Assembly: GCF_014138285.1 (NCBI RefSeq)
Contig: NZ_JACGXN010000001.1
Location: forward strand, 1,663,314 to 1,727,313
DNA from: Phyllobacterium myrsinacearum
Lineage (GTDB): Bacteria > Pseudomonadota > Alphaproteobacteria > Rhizobiales > Rhizobiaceae
Length of the DNA stretch: 64,000 nt
Reading direction: 5' to 3'
The notes beneath the pieces were generated by a model. That model saw only the letters and a list, made by a program, of their open reading frames with translations. It made no database searches and had not been told where the DNA came from. This document shows, one piece after another, positions 53,891 to 64,000 of this stretch (positions within the stretch are counted from its first letter, which is position 1; the number at the start of each line of letters is the position of its first letter). The position numbers and the translations under genes are program-made.

Positions 53891-54544
53891 TCAGGCGATT
53901 TTCTGACCAGTCTTAGCCCAATCTGCGAGGAAGGTCTCGAGGCCCTTGTCGGTCAGCGGATGCTTGACCAGTGCTTTGAGTGTTGCCGGCGGGATGGTGG
54001 CAACGTCGGCGCCGATCAGCGCAGCTTCCTTGACATGGTTGACCGTGCGAATCGATGCGGCAAGGATTTCTGTCTTGTAATCGTAATTGTCATAGATCGT
54101 GCGGATTTCCGCAATCAGATCCATGCCGTTGATGCCCATGTCATCGATGCGGCCAATGAATGGCGAGATGAATGTGGCGCCGGCCTTGGCAGCAAGCAGC
54201 GCCTGGGTGGCGGAGAAGCACAGCGTTACGTTGACCATGTGGCCATCGGAGCTGAGCGCCTTGCAGGCCTTCAGGCCATCGAGCGTCAGCGGAACCTTGA
54301 TGCAGATGTTCTTGGCGATCTTGGAAAGAACCGCCGCTTCCTTCATCATCTGCTCATATTCGACAGCTGCAACCTCTGCAGAAACCGGACCATCGACGAT
54401 GCTGCAGATTTCCTTGGTGACTTCCAGGATACTGCGACCGGATTTGAGGATCAACGACGGATTGGTTGTTACGCCGTCTAGCAATCCGAGATCGTTCAGC
54501 TCACGGATATCCTTCACATCAGCAGTATCGACAAAAAATTTCAT
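53891..54544 (-). CDS. tal: Transaldolase, short TalC/fructose-6-phosphate aldolase type
   Basis: The enzyme transfers dihydroxyacetone units between sugar phosphates in the pentose phosphate pathway. The 217-residue protein is the short form: [34 protein letters not shown], the Schiff-base lysine Lys83 in [11 protein letters not shown], and [16 protein letters not shown]. The length fits TalC/FSA-like transaldolases; which reaction dominates cannot be told by eye. AGGAGG lies before the ATG. It is divergent from priA, an arrangement common in Rhizobiales. Confidence 0.94.
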   Translation of the reverse strand: MKFFVDTADVKDIRELNDLGLLDGVTTNPSLILKSGRSILEVTKEICSIVDGPVSAEVAAVEYEQMMKEAAVLSKIAKNICIKVPLTLDGLKACKALSSDGHMVNVTLCFSATQALLAAKAGATFISPFIGRIDDMGINGMDLIAEIRTIYDNYDYKTEILAASIRTVNHVKEAALIGADVATIPPATLKALVKHPLTDKGLETFLADWAKTGQKIA

Positions 54545-54635
54545 TGGAGCAGTCCTCCTTAAATGGGGCTAAAGGGATGGTGTCCCGGAAAAGTGGCTTT
54601 TCTTTAACTGAAAGCCGCGCCAAGGTCACGAGGTT

Positions 54636-56819
54636 ATGAAGCAAGATTCGCCTTCCGCGCAAAAAATTGTCCCAGTGCTCGTGCCTATGCCGGCAGCGAA
54701 GCCCTACAGCTATGCTGTGCCGGAAGGAATGGAGGTAAAAGCCGGCTCAATTGTTCGTGTCCCCTTGGGTCCGCGCGAGGTTGCGGGGATTGTGACAGAG
54801 GGTTCGACTGATTCGATTGATGCGAAAAAGCTGCGGCCGATCTCGGAGCTGTTCGATTGTCCTCCTGTGGACAATGACATGATGCGCTTCATGCGCTGGG
54901 CGGCGGATTATACGATCTCGCCACCGGGCATGGTGGCTCGGATGGTCCTGCGCGTGCCTGCTGCTTTCGATCCAGAGCCACCGGTGCCGGGTCTGCGTTT
55001 TTCCGGCCAGCAACCGGAACGGATGACTGGTGCGCGCTCGCGGGTGCTTGAACTGGCTGGTGACGGCCTTGCATGGACCCGCACGGGCTTGGCCCACGCC
55101 GCGGGGGTTTCGGCAACGGTGATCGACGGGCTTTCGGCGCAAGGCGTGTTCGAGGAAGTCATGATCCCCGCACGTCCCGTCGTTGCGCCGCCTGATCCGG
55201 ACTATGCACCGGCCCAGCTCTCCGGTGATCAGGCCGATGCGGCAAAACAGCTGGTGGATGCAGTTTCGTCACGCGGTTTCTCCGTTTCCCTGCTGGATGG
55301 CGTGACGGGTTCCGGCAAGACGGAAGTCTATTTTGAAGCGGTGGCAAAGGCGATCGGGCAGGGAAAGCAGGTGCTGATCCTTCTACCTGAAATCGCCCTG
55401 ACCCAGCAGTTTCTGGAACGCTTCCACGATCGTTTCGGCTCGAAACCCGCGGAATGGCATTCTGATCTCGCACCGAAAACGCGCGAGCGTGTCTGGCGGC
55501 AGGTGATGGAAGGACAGGTGCGGGTTGTCGCAGGCGCGCGCTCGGCACTGTTCCTGCCCTTTCGGGATCTGGGCCTCATCATTGTGGATGAAGAACATGA
55601 CCCTGCCTACAAACAGGAGGACCGCGTTTTCTACAATGCACGCGACATGGCAGTGGTTCGTGGGCATATCGGCAGCTTCCCAGTCATTCTGGCTTCCGCC
55701 ACGCCGTCCGTCGAGAGCCAGGTCAACGCCCTGCAGGGCCGCTATAACCGGATCCGCCTGACAGGCCGTTATGCGGAAGCGGCGATGCCGGATCTGAAAG
55801 CCATCGATATGCGCCGCTCGCCGCCGCGTCCCGGTGGCTTCCTGTCCCCGGCGCTGGTCGAGGCGATGAACCAGACCTTGCAGCGCAAGGAACAGTCACT
55901 GCTGTTTCTCAATCGCCGTGGCTATGCGCCTTTGACGCTGTGCCGGGTGTGCGGGCATCGCTTTCAGTGTCCGTGCTGCTCAAGCTGGCTGGTCGAGCAT
56001 CGGTTTCGCGGCCAGCTTGTCTGCCATCAATGCGGACACAAGGAACCGCGGCCGGAGGCCTGTCCTTCCTGCGGGACGCTGGATCATCTCGTCGCCTGCG
56101 GACCGGGTGTCGAGCGTATTGCCGAGGAAGCGGAGAAAACCTTTCCCGAGGCGCGGATCATTGTCCTGTCTTCCGATCTGATGGGGGTGAAGCGGCTGCG
56201 GTTGGAGCTGGATGCAATTGCACGCGGTGAAGCCGATATTGTTATCGGCACGCAGCTTGTCGCAAAGGGACACAACTTCCCCAATATGACGCTGGTGGGC
56301 GTGGTCGACGCCGATCTTGGTCTGGCCAATGGCGACCCGCGGGCAGCAGAACGGACGTTCCAGTTGCTGAGCCAGGTGACCGGCCGGGCAGGACGCACCG
56401 GCAAGAAGAGTCTGGGCCTTCTGCAGACCTATCAGCCGGATCATCCTGTCATGCGTGCGATTGTCTCCGGTGATGCGGATGCCTTCTATGCACGGGAAAT
56501 CGAGGAGCGGGAAAGATCCGGTTTGCCGCCCTATGGAAGGTTGGGTGCCCTTATCATCTCAGCCGGAACGCGGGCGGAAGCGGAAAACCACGCGCGGGCA
56601 TTGCGCCGTGCTGCCCCGCAATCGCCAGAGATCAATGTGCTCGGTCCGGCAGAAGCGCCGCTTGCCCTTATCCGGGGGCAGCATCGTTTTCGTCTGCTGA
56701 TCCACGGAACACGCAAGGCAGACATCCAGAATTTCATTCGCGCAATTCTGAGTGCCGGACCAAAAGAGCGTGGATCAGTGCGCGTTCAGATTGATATCGA
56801 CCCGCAAAGTTTTCTATAA
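54636..56819 (+). CDS. priA: Primosomal replication restart helicase PriA
   Basis: PriA recognises abandoned replication forks and reloads the replisome. The 727-residue protein has the 3'-end binding N-terminal domain (PVLVPMPAAKPYSYAVPEG), a helicase core with Walker A GVTGSGKTEVY near residue 222 and DEEH box near 318, and a zinc region (about 435-483) with paired cysteines in CRVCGHRFQCPCC, CHQCGH and CPSCG. Motifs V and VI (GTQLVAKGHNFPNMTLVGVV and QLLSQVTGRAGRTGK) follow. Length is typical. A small membrane-protein gene and the atp operon come next. Confidence 0.97.
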   Translation: MKQDSPSAQKIVPVLVPMPAAKPYSYAVPEGMEVKAGSIVRVPLGPREVAGIVTEGSTDSIDAKKLRPISELFDCPPVDNDMMRFMRWAADYTISPPGMVARMVLRVPAAFDPEPPVPGLRFSGQQPERMTGARSRVLELAGDGLAWTRTGLAHAAGVSATVIDGLSAQGVFEEVMIPARPVVAPPDPDYAPAQLSGDQADAAKQLVDAVSSRGFSVSLLDGVTGSGKTEVYFEAVAKAIGQGKQVLILLPEIALTQQFLERFHDRFGSKPAEWHSDLAPKTRERVWRQVMEGQVRVVAGARSALFLPFRDLGLIIVDEEHDPAYKQEDRVFYNARDMAVVRGHIGSFPVILASATPSVESQVNALQGRYNRIRLTGRYAEAAMPDLKAIDMRRSPPRPGGFLSPALVEAMNQTLQRKEQSLLFLNRRGYAPLTLCRVCGHRFQCPCCSSWLVEHRFRGQLVCHQCGHKEPRPEACPSCGTLDHLVACGPGVERIAEEAEKTFPEARIIVLSSDLMGVKRLRLELDAIARGEADIVIGTQLVAKGHNFPNMTLVGVVDADLGLANGDPRAAERTFQLLSQVTGRAGRTGKKSLGLLQTYQPDHPVMRAIVSGDADAFYAREIEERERSGLPPYGRLGALIISAGTRAEAENHARALRRAAPQSPEINVLGPAEAPLALIRGQHRFRLLIHGTRKADIQNFIRAILSAGPKERGSVRVQIDIDPQSFL

Positions 56820-56858
56820 GCAAACAGCGGAAATGGTTAACGCAGCGGGGACGCAAGA

Positions 56859-57251
56859 ATGATCGAATTGTATTGGCCAGCCAGTCAAGGCGAGTGGATC
56901 GCCTGGAGTTCTGCTGGCGTCACGGTTTTTTTTGGCCTGATCCTGTTTTTTGCACCCCGCATTGCATTCAGGATACTACGTCTGCAACCTGTTCCGGCGC
57001 ATCCGGAAGCGCTGTCCGAGGCGCGGGCCACAATGGCAGGGTTCTATCTGGGACTTGGGCTTTGCGCCCTGCTCTTTGCGCAACCGTTTCTGTGGATCGC
57101 GCTCGGGGCCTCCTGGGGGTTCACGGTTTTTGGCCGCCTGATCTCGATGATGTCGGACCGGGGCAATACACTTTACAACTGGATTTCCGTGCTGATCGAG
57201 CTGGCGTTGGCAGTGGGGCCACTCCTGTTCGCCTTCGGCTTTATTGCCTAG
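56859..57251 (+). CDS. Small four-helix membrane protein, DUF4345-like
   Basis: The 130-residue product has four hydrophobic segments (about residues 14-35, 54-72, 76-92 and 105-128). The segment EARATMAGFYLGLGLCALLF resembles the core of DUF4345 proteins, whose function is unknown. GGGGAC precedes the ATG. It lies 39 bp after priA and 243 bp before atpH; genes of this kind between priA and atpH are common in Rhizobiales. No enzymatic motif is present. Confidence 0.6.
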   Translation: MIELYWPASQGEWIAWSSAGVTVFFGLILFFAPRIAFRILRLQPVPAHPEALSEARATMAGFYLGLGLCALLFAQPFLWIALGASWGFTVFGRLISMMSDRGNTLYNWISVLIELALAVGPLLFAFGFIA

Positions 57252-57494
57252 GCGGGTCGTCCAAAAGTTGAGTGTCTAATTCAAAATTTGCCGCTGCGGC
57301 AATTCTGACGCCAGTTTTAGCGGATTCGCGTGTTGCGACTCCTGCTTCTCTATGCTAGACGGCATTCAAATCTCGTCGGGGGACAGTTTCAGAGTTGTTT
57401 CCGGGGCGATAAAAAATCAATAATGCCAAAGATTTGACCGAAAATTCCTTTTGGTTTCCCGATTTTTGGCTTCAACGCAGAGAGCTTGTCGTTC
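57252..57494 (+). promoter_or_regulatory. Upstream region of the atpHAGDC operon
   Basis: This 243-bp gap should hold the operon promoter. GTTGCG (57332-57337), 17 bases and CTAGAC (57355-57360) is a fair match to the alphaproteobacterial housekeeping pattern. A perfect TTGCCGC-T-GCGGCAA dyad lies at 57288-57302. No ORF is evident. Confidence 0.4.
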
Positions 57495-59584
<2,090 letters not shown>

Positions 59585-59603
59585 CCACTGACGGGATGAA
59601 CGG

Positions 59604-60482
59604 ATGCCTTCGTTAAAGGATCTGAGAAACCGGATCGCCTCGGTCAAGGCGACGCAGAAAATCACCAAGGCGATGCAGATGGTCGCCGCGGCGAAGCTGC
59701 GTCGTGCGCAGGAAGCTGCGGAAGCCGCGCGTCCCTATTCACAGCGTATGGCTGCTGTGCTGGCCAACATCGCTGCCAATGTGGATGGTGATGATGCTCC
59801 TGTACTGATGAGCGGAACCGGCAAGGACGATGTGCATCTGCTCATCGTCTGCACATCGGAGCGTGGTCTCTGCGGTGGTTTCAATTCGCAGATCGCCCGT
59901 CTGGCCCGTGAACATGCACGCCGTCTGCTTGCGGACGGCAAGACGGTCAAGATCATCACTGTCGGCAAGAAGGGCGCGGATATCCTGCGCCGTGATCTCG
60001 GCAAGCATATCATCGATCACGTTGATCTGCGCGATGTGAAGCAGCTCGGCTTTGTCAATGCTGATGCGATCGGTCACAAGATCATCGACCTTTATAATGA
60101 AGGTGCGTTTGACGTTGCGACGCTGTTCTATTCGGAATTCAAGTCGGTGATTTCCCAGATACCAACTGCCCAGCAGTTGATTCCCGCAAGCGCCATCGGC
60201 GATGCCGAACCGGAAACGGCAGGCGATGCGGTTTATGAATATGAGCCGGATCCGGCATCCATTCTTGGCGATCTGATCCCACGCAATATTTCCGTCCAGG
60301 TTTTCCGCGCTCTCCTCGAAAACGCGGCATCGGAGCAGGGTGCGCGTATGTCCGCCATGGACAACGCAACCCGCAATGCCGGTGACATGATCAACAAGCT
60401 GACAATGTCGTACAACCGCCAGCGTCAGGCTCAGATCACCAAAGAACTGATCGAAATCATTTCGGGCGCGGAAGCGCTCTAA
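59604..60482 (+). CDS. atpG: F1 ATP synthase subunit gamma
   Basis: Gamma is the rotating central shaft of F1. The 292-residue protein has the long N-terminal helix [20 protein letters not shown], the Rossmann-like core with [20 protein letters not shown], and the C-terminal helix [20 protein letters not shown] then [13 protein letters not shown], which fits into the hexamer. Length is typical. It sits between atpA and atpD with short spacers. Confidence 0.97.
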   Translation: MPSLKDLRNRIASVKATQKITKAMQMVAAAKLRRAQEAAEAARPYSQRMAAVLANIAANVDGDDAPVLMSGTGKDDVHLLIVCTSERGLCGGFNSQIARLAREHARRLLADGKTVKIITVGKKGADILRRDLGKHIIDHVDLRDVKQLGFVNADAIGHKIIDLYNEGAFDVATLFYSEFKSVISQIPTAQQLIPASAIGDAEPETAGDAVYEYEPDPASILGDLIPRNISVQVFRALLENAASEQGARMSAMDNATRNAGDMINKLTMSYNRQRQAQITKELIEIISGAEAL

Positions 60483-60494
60483 TCGCGAAGGTAA

Positions 60495-62111
<1,617 letters not shown>

Positions 62112-62124
62112 TCTGGAACATAAT

Positions 62125-62146
62125 GGCGGGCTTCGGCCCGCCCTTT
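62125..62146 (+). terminator. Terminator-like hairpin inside the atp operon, between atpD and atpC
   Basis: A perfect GGCGGGC/GCCCGCC stem (62125-62131 with 62136-62142) has a TTCG loop and is followed by CTTTCTT. It lies 13 bp past the atpD stop and 60 bp before atpC. It could reduce read-through into the epsilon gene. Confidence 0.65.
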
Positions 62147-62202
62147 CTTGTCAAGGCCATCCCTTCTATCAGGTCAATGACCGCAGGAATTGAGTGAATA
62201 TC

Positions 62203-62610
62203 ATGGCAGAAGCCTTCCATTTTGAACTCGTATCGCCAGAACGTCTGCTGCTCTCGGAACAGGTCACCGAAGTTGTGGTTCCGGGCACGGAAGGTTACAT
62301 GACTGTGATGGCACATCATGCGCCGCTGATGGCGACGATCAAGCCAGGTGTCGTGACTGTGAAGACGGCGGACGGCAAGCCGGACAGCTATGTCGTATTC
62401 GGCGGTTTCGTCGACGTGACACCGGACGGATGCATTCTCCTCGCGGAATCGGCGGTACACGTCACCGATATAAAGGCTGATGAGCTGCAGAACCGCATAA
62501 AGGACGCGAAGGAAGACTTCGAAGATGCGACGACGCGCGAACAAAAGGCCAAGGCAGAAGATCTTCTCGGCCAGTTGACAACGCTGCAGGAAGCCATCAA
62601 GGCTGCTTGA
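62203..62610 (+). CDS. atpC: F1 ATP synthase subunit epsilon
   Basis: Epsilon regulates rotation and inhibits ATP hydrolysis. The 135-residue protein has the N-terminal beta-sandwich (FHFELVSPERLLLSEQVTEV, VVPGTEGYMTVMAHHAPLM, YVVFGGFVDVTPDGCILLAE) and a C-terminal helical hairpin. An in-frame GTG at 62194 would add three residues; the ATG at 62203 gives the usual length. It ends the operon and is followed by a clear terminator. Confidence 0.95.
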   Translation: MAEAFHFELVSPERLLLSEQVTEVVVPGTEGYMTVMAHHAPLMATIKPGVVTVKTADGKPDSYVVFGGFVDVTPDGCILLAESAVHVTDIKADELQNRIKDAKEDFEDATTREQKAKAEDLLGQLTTLQEAIKAA

Positions 62611-62638
62611 TTGATTTCCAAGCCTCGGTAATGATTAG

Positions 62639-62664
62639 AGCGGGCCTTTTGGTCCGCTTTTTTT
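62639..62664 (+). terminator. Rho-independent terminator of the atp operon
   Basis: An 8-bp stem AGCGGGCC/GGTCCGCT with one wobble (62639-62646 and 62651-62658) and a 4-nt loop is followed by a run of seven T. It lies 28 bp past the atpC stop. Confidence 0.88.
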
Positions 62665-62697
62665 GTTTGAACTGGGTTGCAGGATCTTATCACAAGG

Positions 62698-62909
62698 TCC
62701 TCCCTCTTCGTCATCCTCGGGCTTAGCCCGAGGACCCACGAGCGAGGAACTCCGCCGTTCCAACTGGCTTAATGCATCCCAGTTTAGTCAATCCGCAACG
62801 AAGAAGAATTTGTGCAGCCAGTTCGCTGGATCCCTTTGCATTTCTAGATAGGGCTATACTCTTTGCCGTGGGTCCTCGGGTCAAGCCCGAGGATGACACA
62901 AAGGGAGGA
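62698..62909. repeat. Imperfect 43-bp inverted repeat after the atp operon
   Basis: Arms 62698-62740 and 62867-62909 are inverted copies with five mismatches in 43 bp, separated by 126 bp. Each arm holds a self-complementary core (CCTCGGGCTT-AG/GA-CCCGAGG). The interior has no credible ORF. This looks like a miniature dispersed palindromic repeat; the core is of a kind I recall as frequent in Rhizobiales. Confidence 0.75.
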
Positions 62910-62995
62910 GCTCGAAGATATAGGAGCGGTAAGGTTGTGGTTTTTCAACGAGATATACCGAAGTTACGGGGTTAGCTTTGCGCAATCATCCATCC

Positions 62996-63024
62996 CCCTC
63001 ATCGTGAGCTTGTCGAACCACGCA
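62996..63024. repeat. Single copy of the cfa-acs repeat
   Basis: These 29 bp match one arm of the 37721-37843 inverted repeat with a single mismatch (C for G at 63004). It lies 32 bp from the rppH stop, between convergent transcription units. Confidence 0.8.
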
Positions 63025-63055
63025 CAACAGAAATGCAGGCGGGAAATAGTGCGGA

Positions 63056-63580
63056 TCAATCCGCCAGATGCCTGAAAGCAGCGACGACCTGCTCGTAGAC
63101 CTCGCGTTTAAACGGCACGATCAGATCCGGGAGTTGAACCATTGGCTTCCACGCCCATGCGTCGAATTCAGCCGTGTGGCCACCGGGCGGCGGGTTGATG
63201 GCGATCTCGCTTTCGTCGCCGTCAAAACGGTAGGCAAACCATTTCTGTGTCTGGCCGCGGTACTTGCCTTTCAGTGCCAGCCCGACGAGTTCCGGCGGCA
63301 GGTCATAGTTGATCCAGTCCGGCGCTTCTGCGAGCAGGGAAACGGTTTTCATGCCGGTTTCTTCATAGAGCTCCCGGCGCGCTGCAATCTCCGCGTCTTC
63401 GCCCTTGTCGATACCACCCTGCGGCATCTGCCAAAGCTGGGTTGCGCCTTCCATCTCGTCATTGGGTATGACAATGCGATGACCCGCCCAGACAAGCCCT
63501 TCAGCGTTGAGAACCATGATGCCGACGCAAGGCCGATAGGGGAGTGTATCCGGATCAACTGGCCCATGTTTCTTGCTCAT
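63056..63580 (-). CDS. rppH: RNA pyrophosphohydrolase RppH (Nudix)
   Basis: RppH removes pyrophosphate from mRNA 5' ends and starts decay. The 174-residue protein has [34 protein letters not shown] and the full Nudix box GGIDKGED...[10 protein letters not shown] (about residues 55-77), with the catalytic glutamates present. The QKWFAYRF segment is also family-typical. Length fits alphaproteobacterial RppH/NudH. It follows the deacetylase-like gene on the minus strand after 38 bp, so both may be one operon. Confidence 0.95.
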   Translation of the reverse strand: MSKKHGPVDPDTLPYRPCVGIMVLNAEGLVWAGHRIVIPNDEMEGATQLWQMPQGGIDKGEDAEIAARRELYEETGMKTVSLLAEAPDWINYDLPPELVGLALKGKYRGQTQKWFAYRFDGDESEIAINPPPGGHTAEFDAWAWKPMVQLPDLIVPFKREVYEQVVAAFRHLAD

Positions 63581-63618
63581 GAGAATACTCCGCTGCAGAA
63601 GGTCGTGATGATGGGTGC

Positions 63619-64000
63619 CTAGCCCTTTTCAGGGTCCCGGACAAGGGCGGAAACCGGTACAATCTCAATGCCCCGGGTCTTGGCTTCGTTTGCCCAGGCA
63701 GTAACGGCGTCAACGGTCACGTCAAAGGCCGAGCCGGTAGCAATGGCCGTGCCCTTGGCGCGAGCGATGCGCTCGAGTTCATCGAGCTTCTTGAGAATAC
63801 TGCCCCGATCCTGTGCGCCGTCAATCAGGATGTCAGCGGCGGCAAAGGGCGTCCCCTGCTGTGCGGCGATCATGTCAGCCTGGCTGCGGGCCGAACTGCC
63901 ATCATCAAGATAAAGCAGGCCGCGCTTTGTTACGTCCTGCATCACCGGAGTCATCGCTTTGGTGTCGGCGGTAAAACGGGCACCCATGTAATTCATGACC
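63619..64000 (-). CDS. Divergent polysaccharide deacetylase family protein, partial (N-terminal part beyond the right edge)
   Basis: The reading frame runs off the right edge, and about 127 codons of the C-terminus are visible. [35 protein letters not shown] and the tail [20 protein letters not shown] match the divergent polysaccharide deacetylase (YibQ-like) family, which is periplasmic in relatives. It is upstream of rppH, a common Rhizobiales neighbour. The N-terminal signal or anchor cannot be seen. Confidence 0.8.
   Translation of the reverse strand, partial: VMNYMGARFTADTKAMTPVMQDVTKRGLLYLDDGSSARSQADMIAAQQGTPFAAADILIDGAQDRGSILKKLDELERIARAKGTAIATGSAFDVTVDAVTAWANEAKTRGIEIVPVSALVRDPEKG

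Noticed and set aside
62663-63075. Small plus-strand ORFs of 60-70 codons after atpC
   Set aside because: They consist of the inverted repeats and lie between convergent genes, with no ribosome site or family match.

Overview
The window reads as chromosomal core sequence of a Hyphomicrobiales (Rhizobiales) alphaproteobacterium of the Brucella/Ochrobactrum/Phyllobacterium group. This rests on gene content and order (tal-priA-small membrane protein-atpHAGDC; purH-heparinase-like-rsmB-htpX; leuS-lptE), a 1597-residue NAD-glutamate dehydrogenase, an Ala/Lys-rich N-terminal extension on AtpD, a long acidic tail on S16, and close recall-level likeness of AtpH and AtpC to Brucella proteins. The genus is an inference. 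No rRNA, tRNA, CRISPR, prophage or insertion sequence was seen.

Layout. 1-8.4 kb: a partial GNAT enzyme, typA, mgtE, then a catabolic-looking unit (choline-kinase-like kinase plus dimethylglycine/sarcosine dehydrogenase-like flavoprotein) with a divergent DeoR regulator. 8.4-12.5 kb: ogt, a MocR regulator divergent from a DUF983 protein, and an SDR/TetR divergent pair; both divergent gaps hold obvious operator-like repeats. 12.5-15 kb: ffh-chorismate mutase-rpsP. 15.2-15.6 kb: an orphan BrnA antitoxin behind a truncated, frameshifted brnT remnant. 15.9-22 kb: lytic transglycosylase, carbonic anhydrase, a streptothricin-acetyltransferase-like GNAT, pdxY, and a LemA-TPM-TPM envelope module. 22-36 kb: gdh, an MFS transporter, purH, heparinase-like protein, rsmB, htpX, an SDHAF4 homologue and a MATE exporter. 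The MATE gene is preceded by a 22-codon ORF with a perfect Shine-Dalgarno and a UUCG-loop terminator. 36-44.7 kb: cfa, acs, a DUF882 peptidase, yggS, leuS, lptE.

44.7-53.8 kb is the most accessory-looking stretch: a stand-alone AAA ATPase followed by a sulfonate block (tauABC, ssuADCB, and an isopenicillin-N-synthase-like Fe(II) oxygenase). It sits where holA usually follows lptE. Neither tauD nor ssuE is present, so the oxygenase is a candidate desulfonating partner. 53.9-64 kb returns to core genes: tal, priA, the F1 ATP synthase operon with a terminator hairpin between atpD and atpC, rppH, and a partial divergent polysaccharide deacetylase. Two families of intergenic inverted repeats lie at 37.7-37.8 and 62.7-63.0 kb.

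The best candidates for something not yet described are the leader ORF/terminator before the MATE gene, the kinase/flavoprotein/DeoR unit, and the sulfonate block with its unusual oxygenase. All functions are from reading sequence and motif recall; no search was run.
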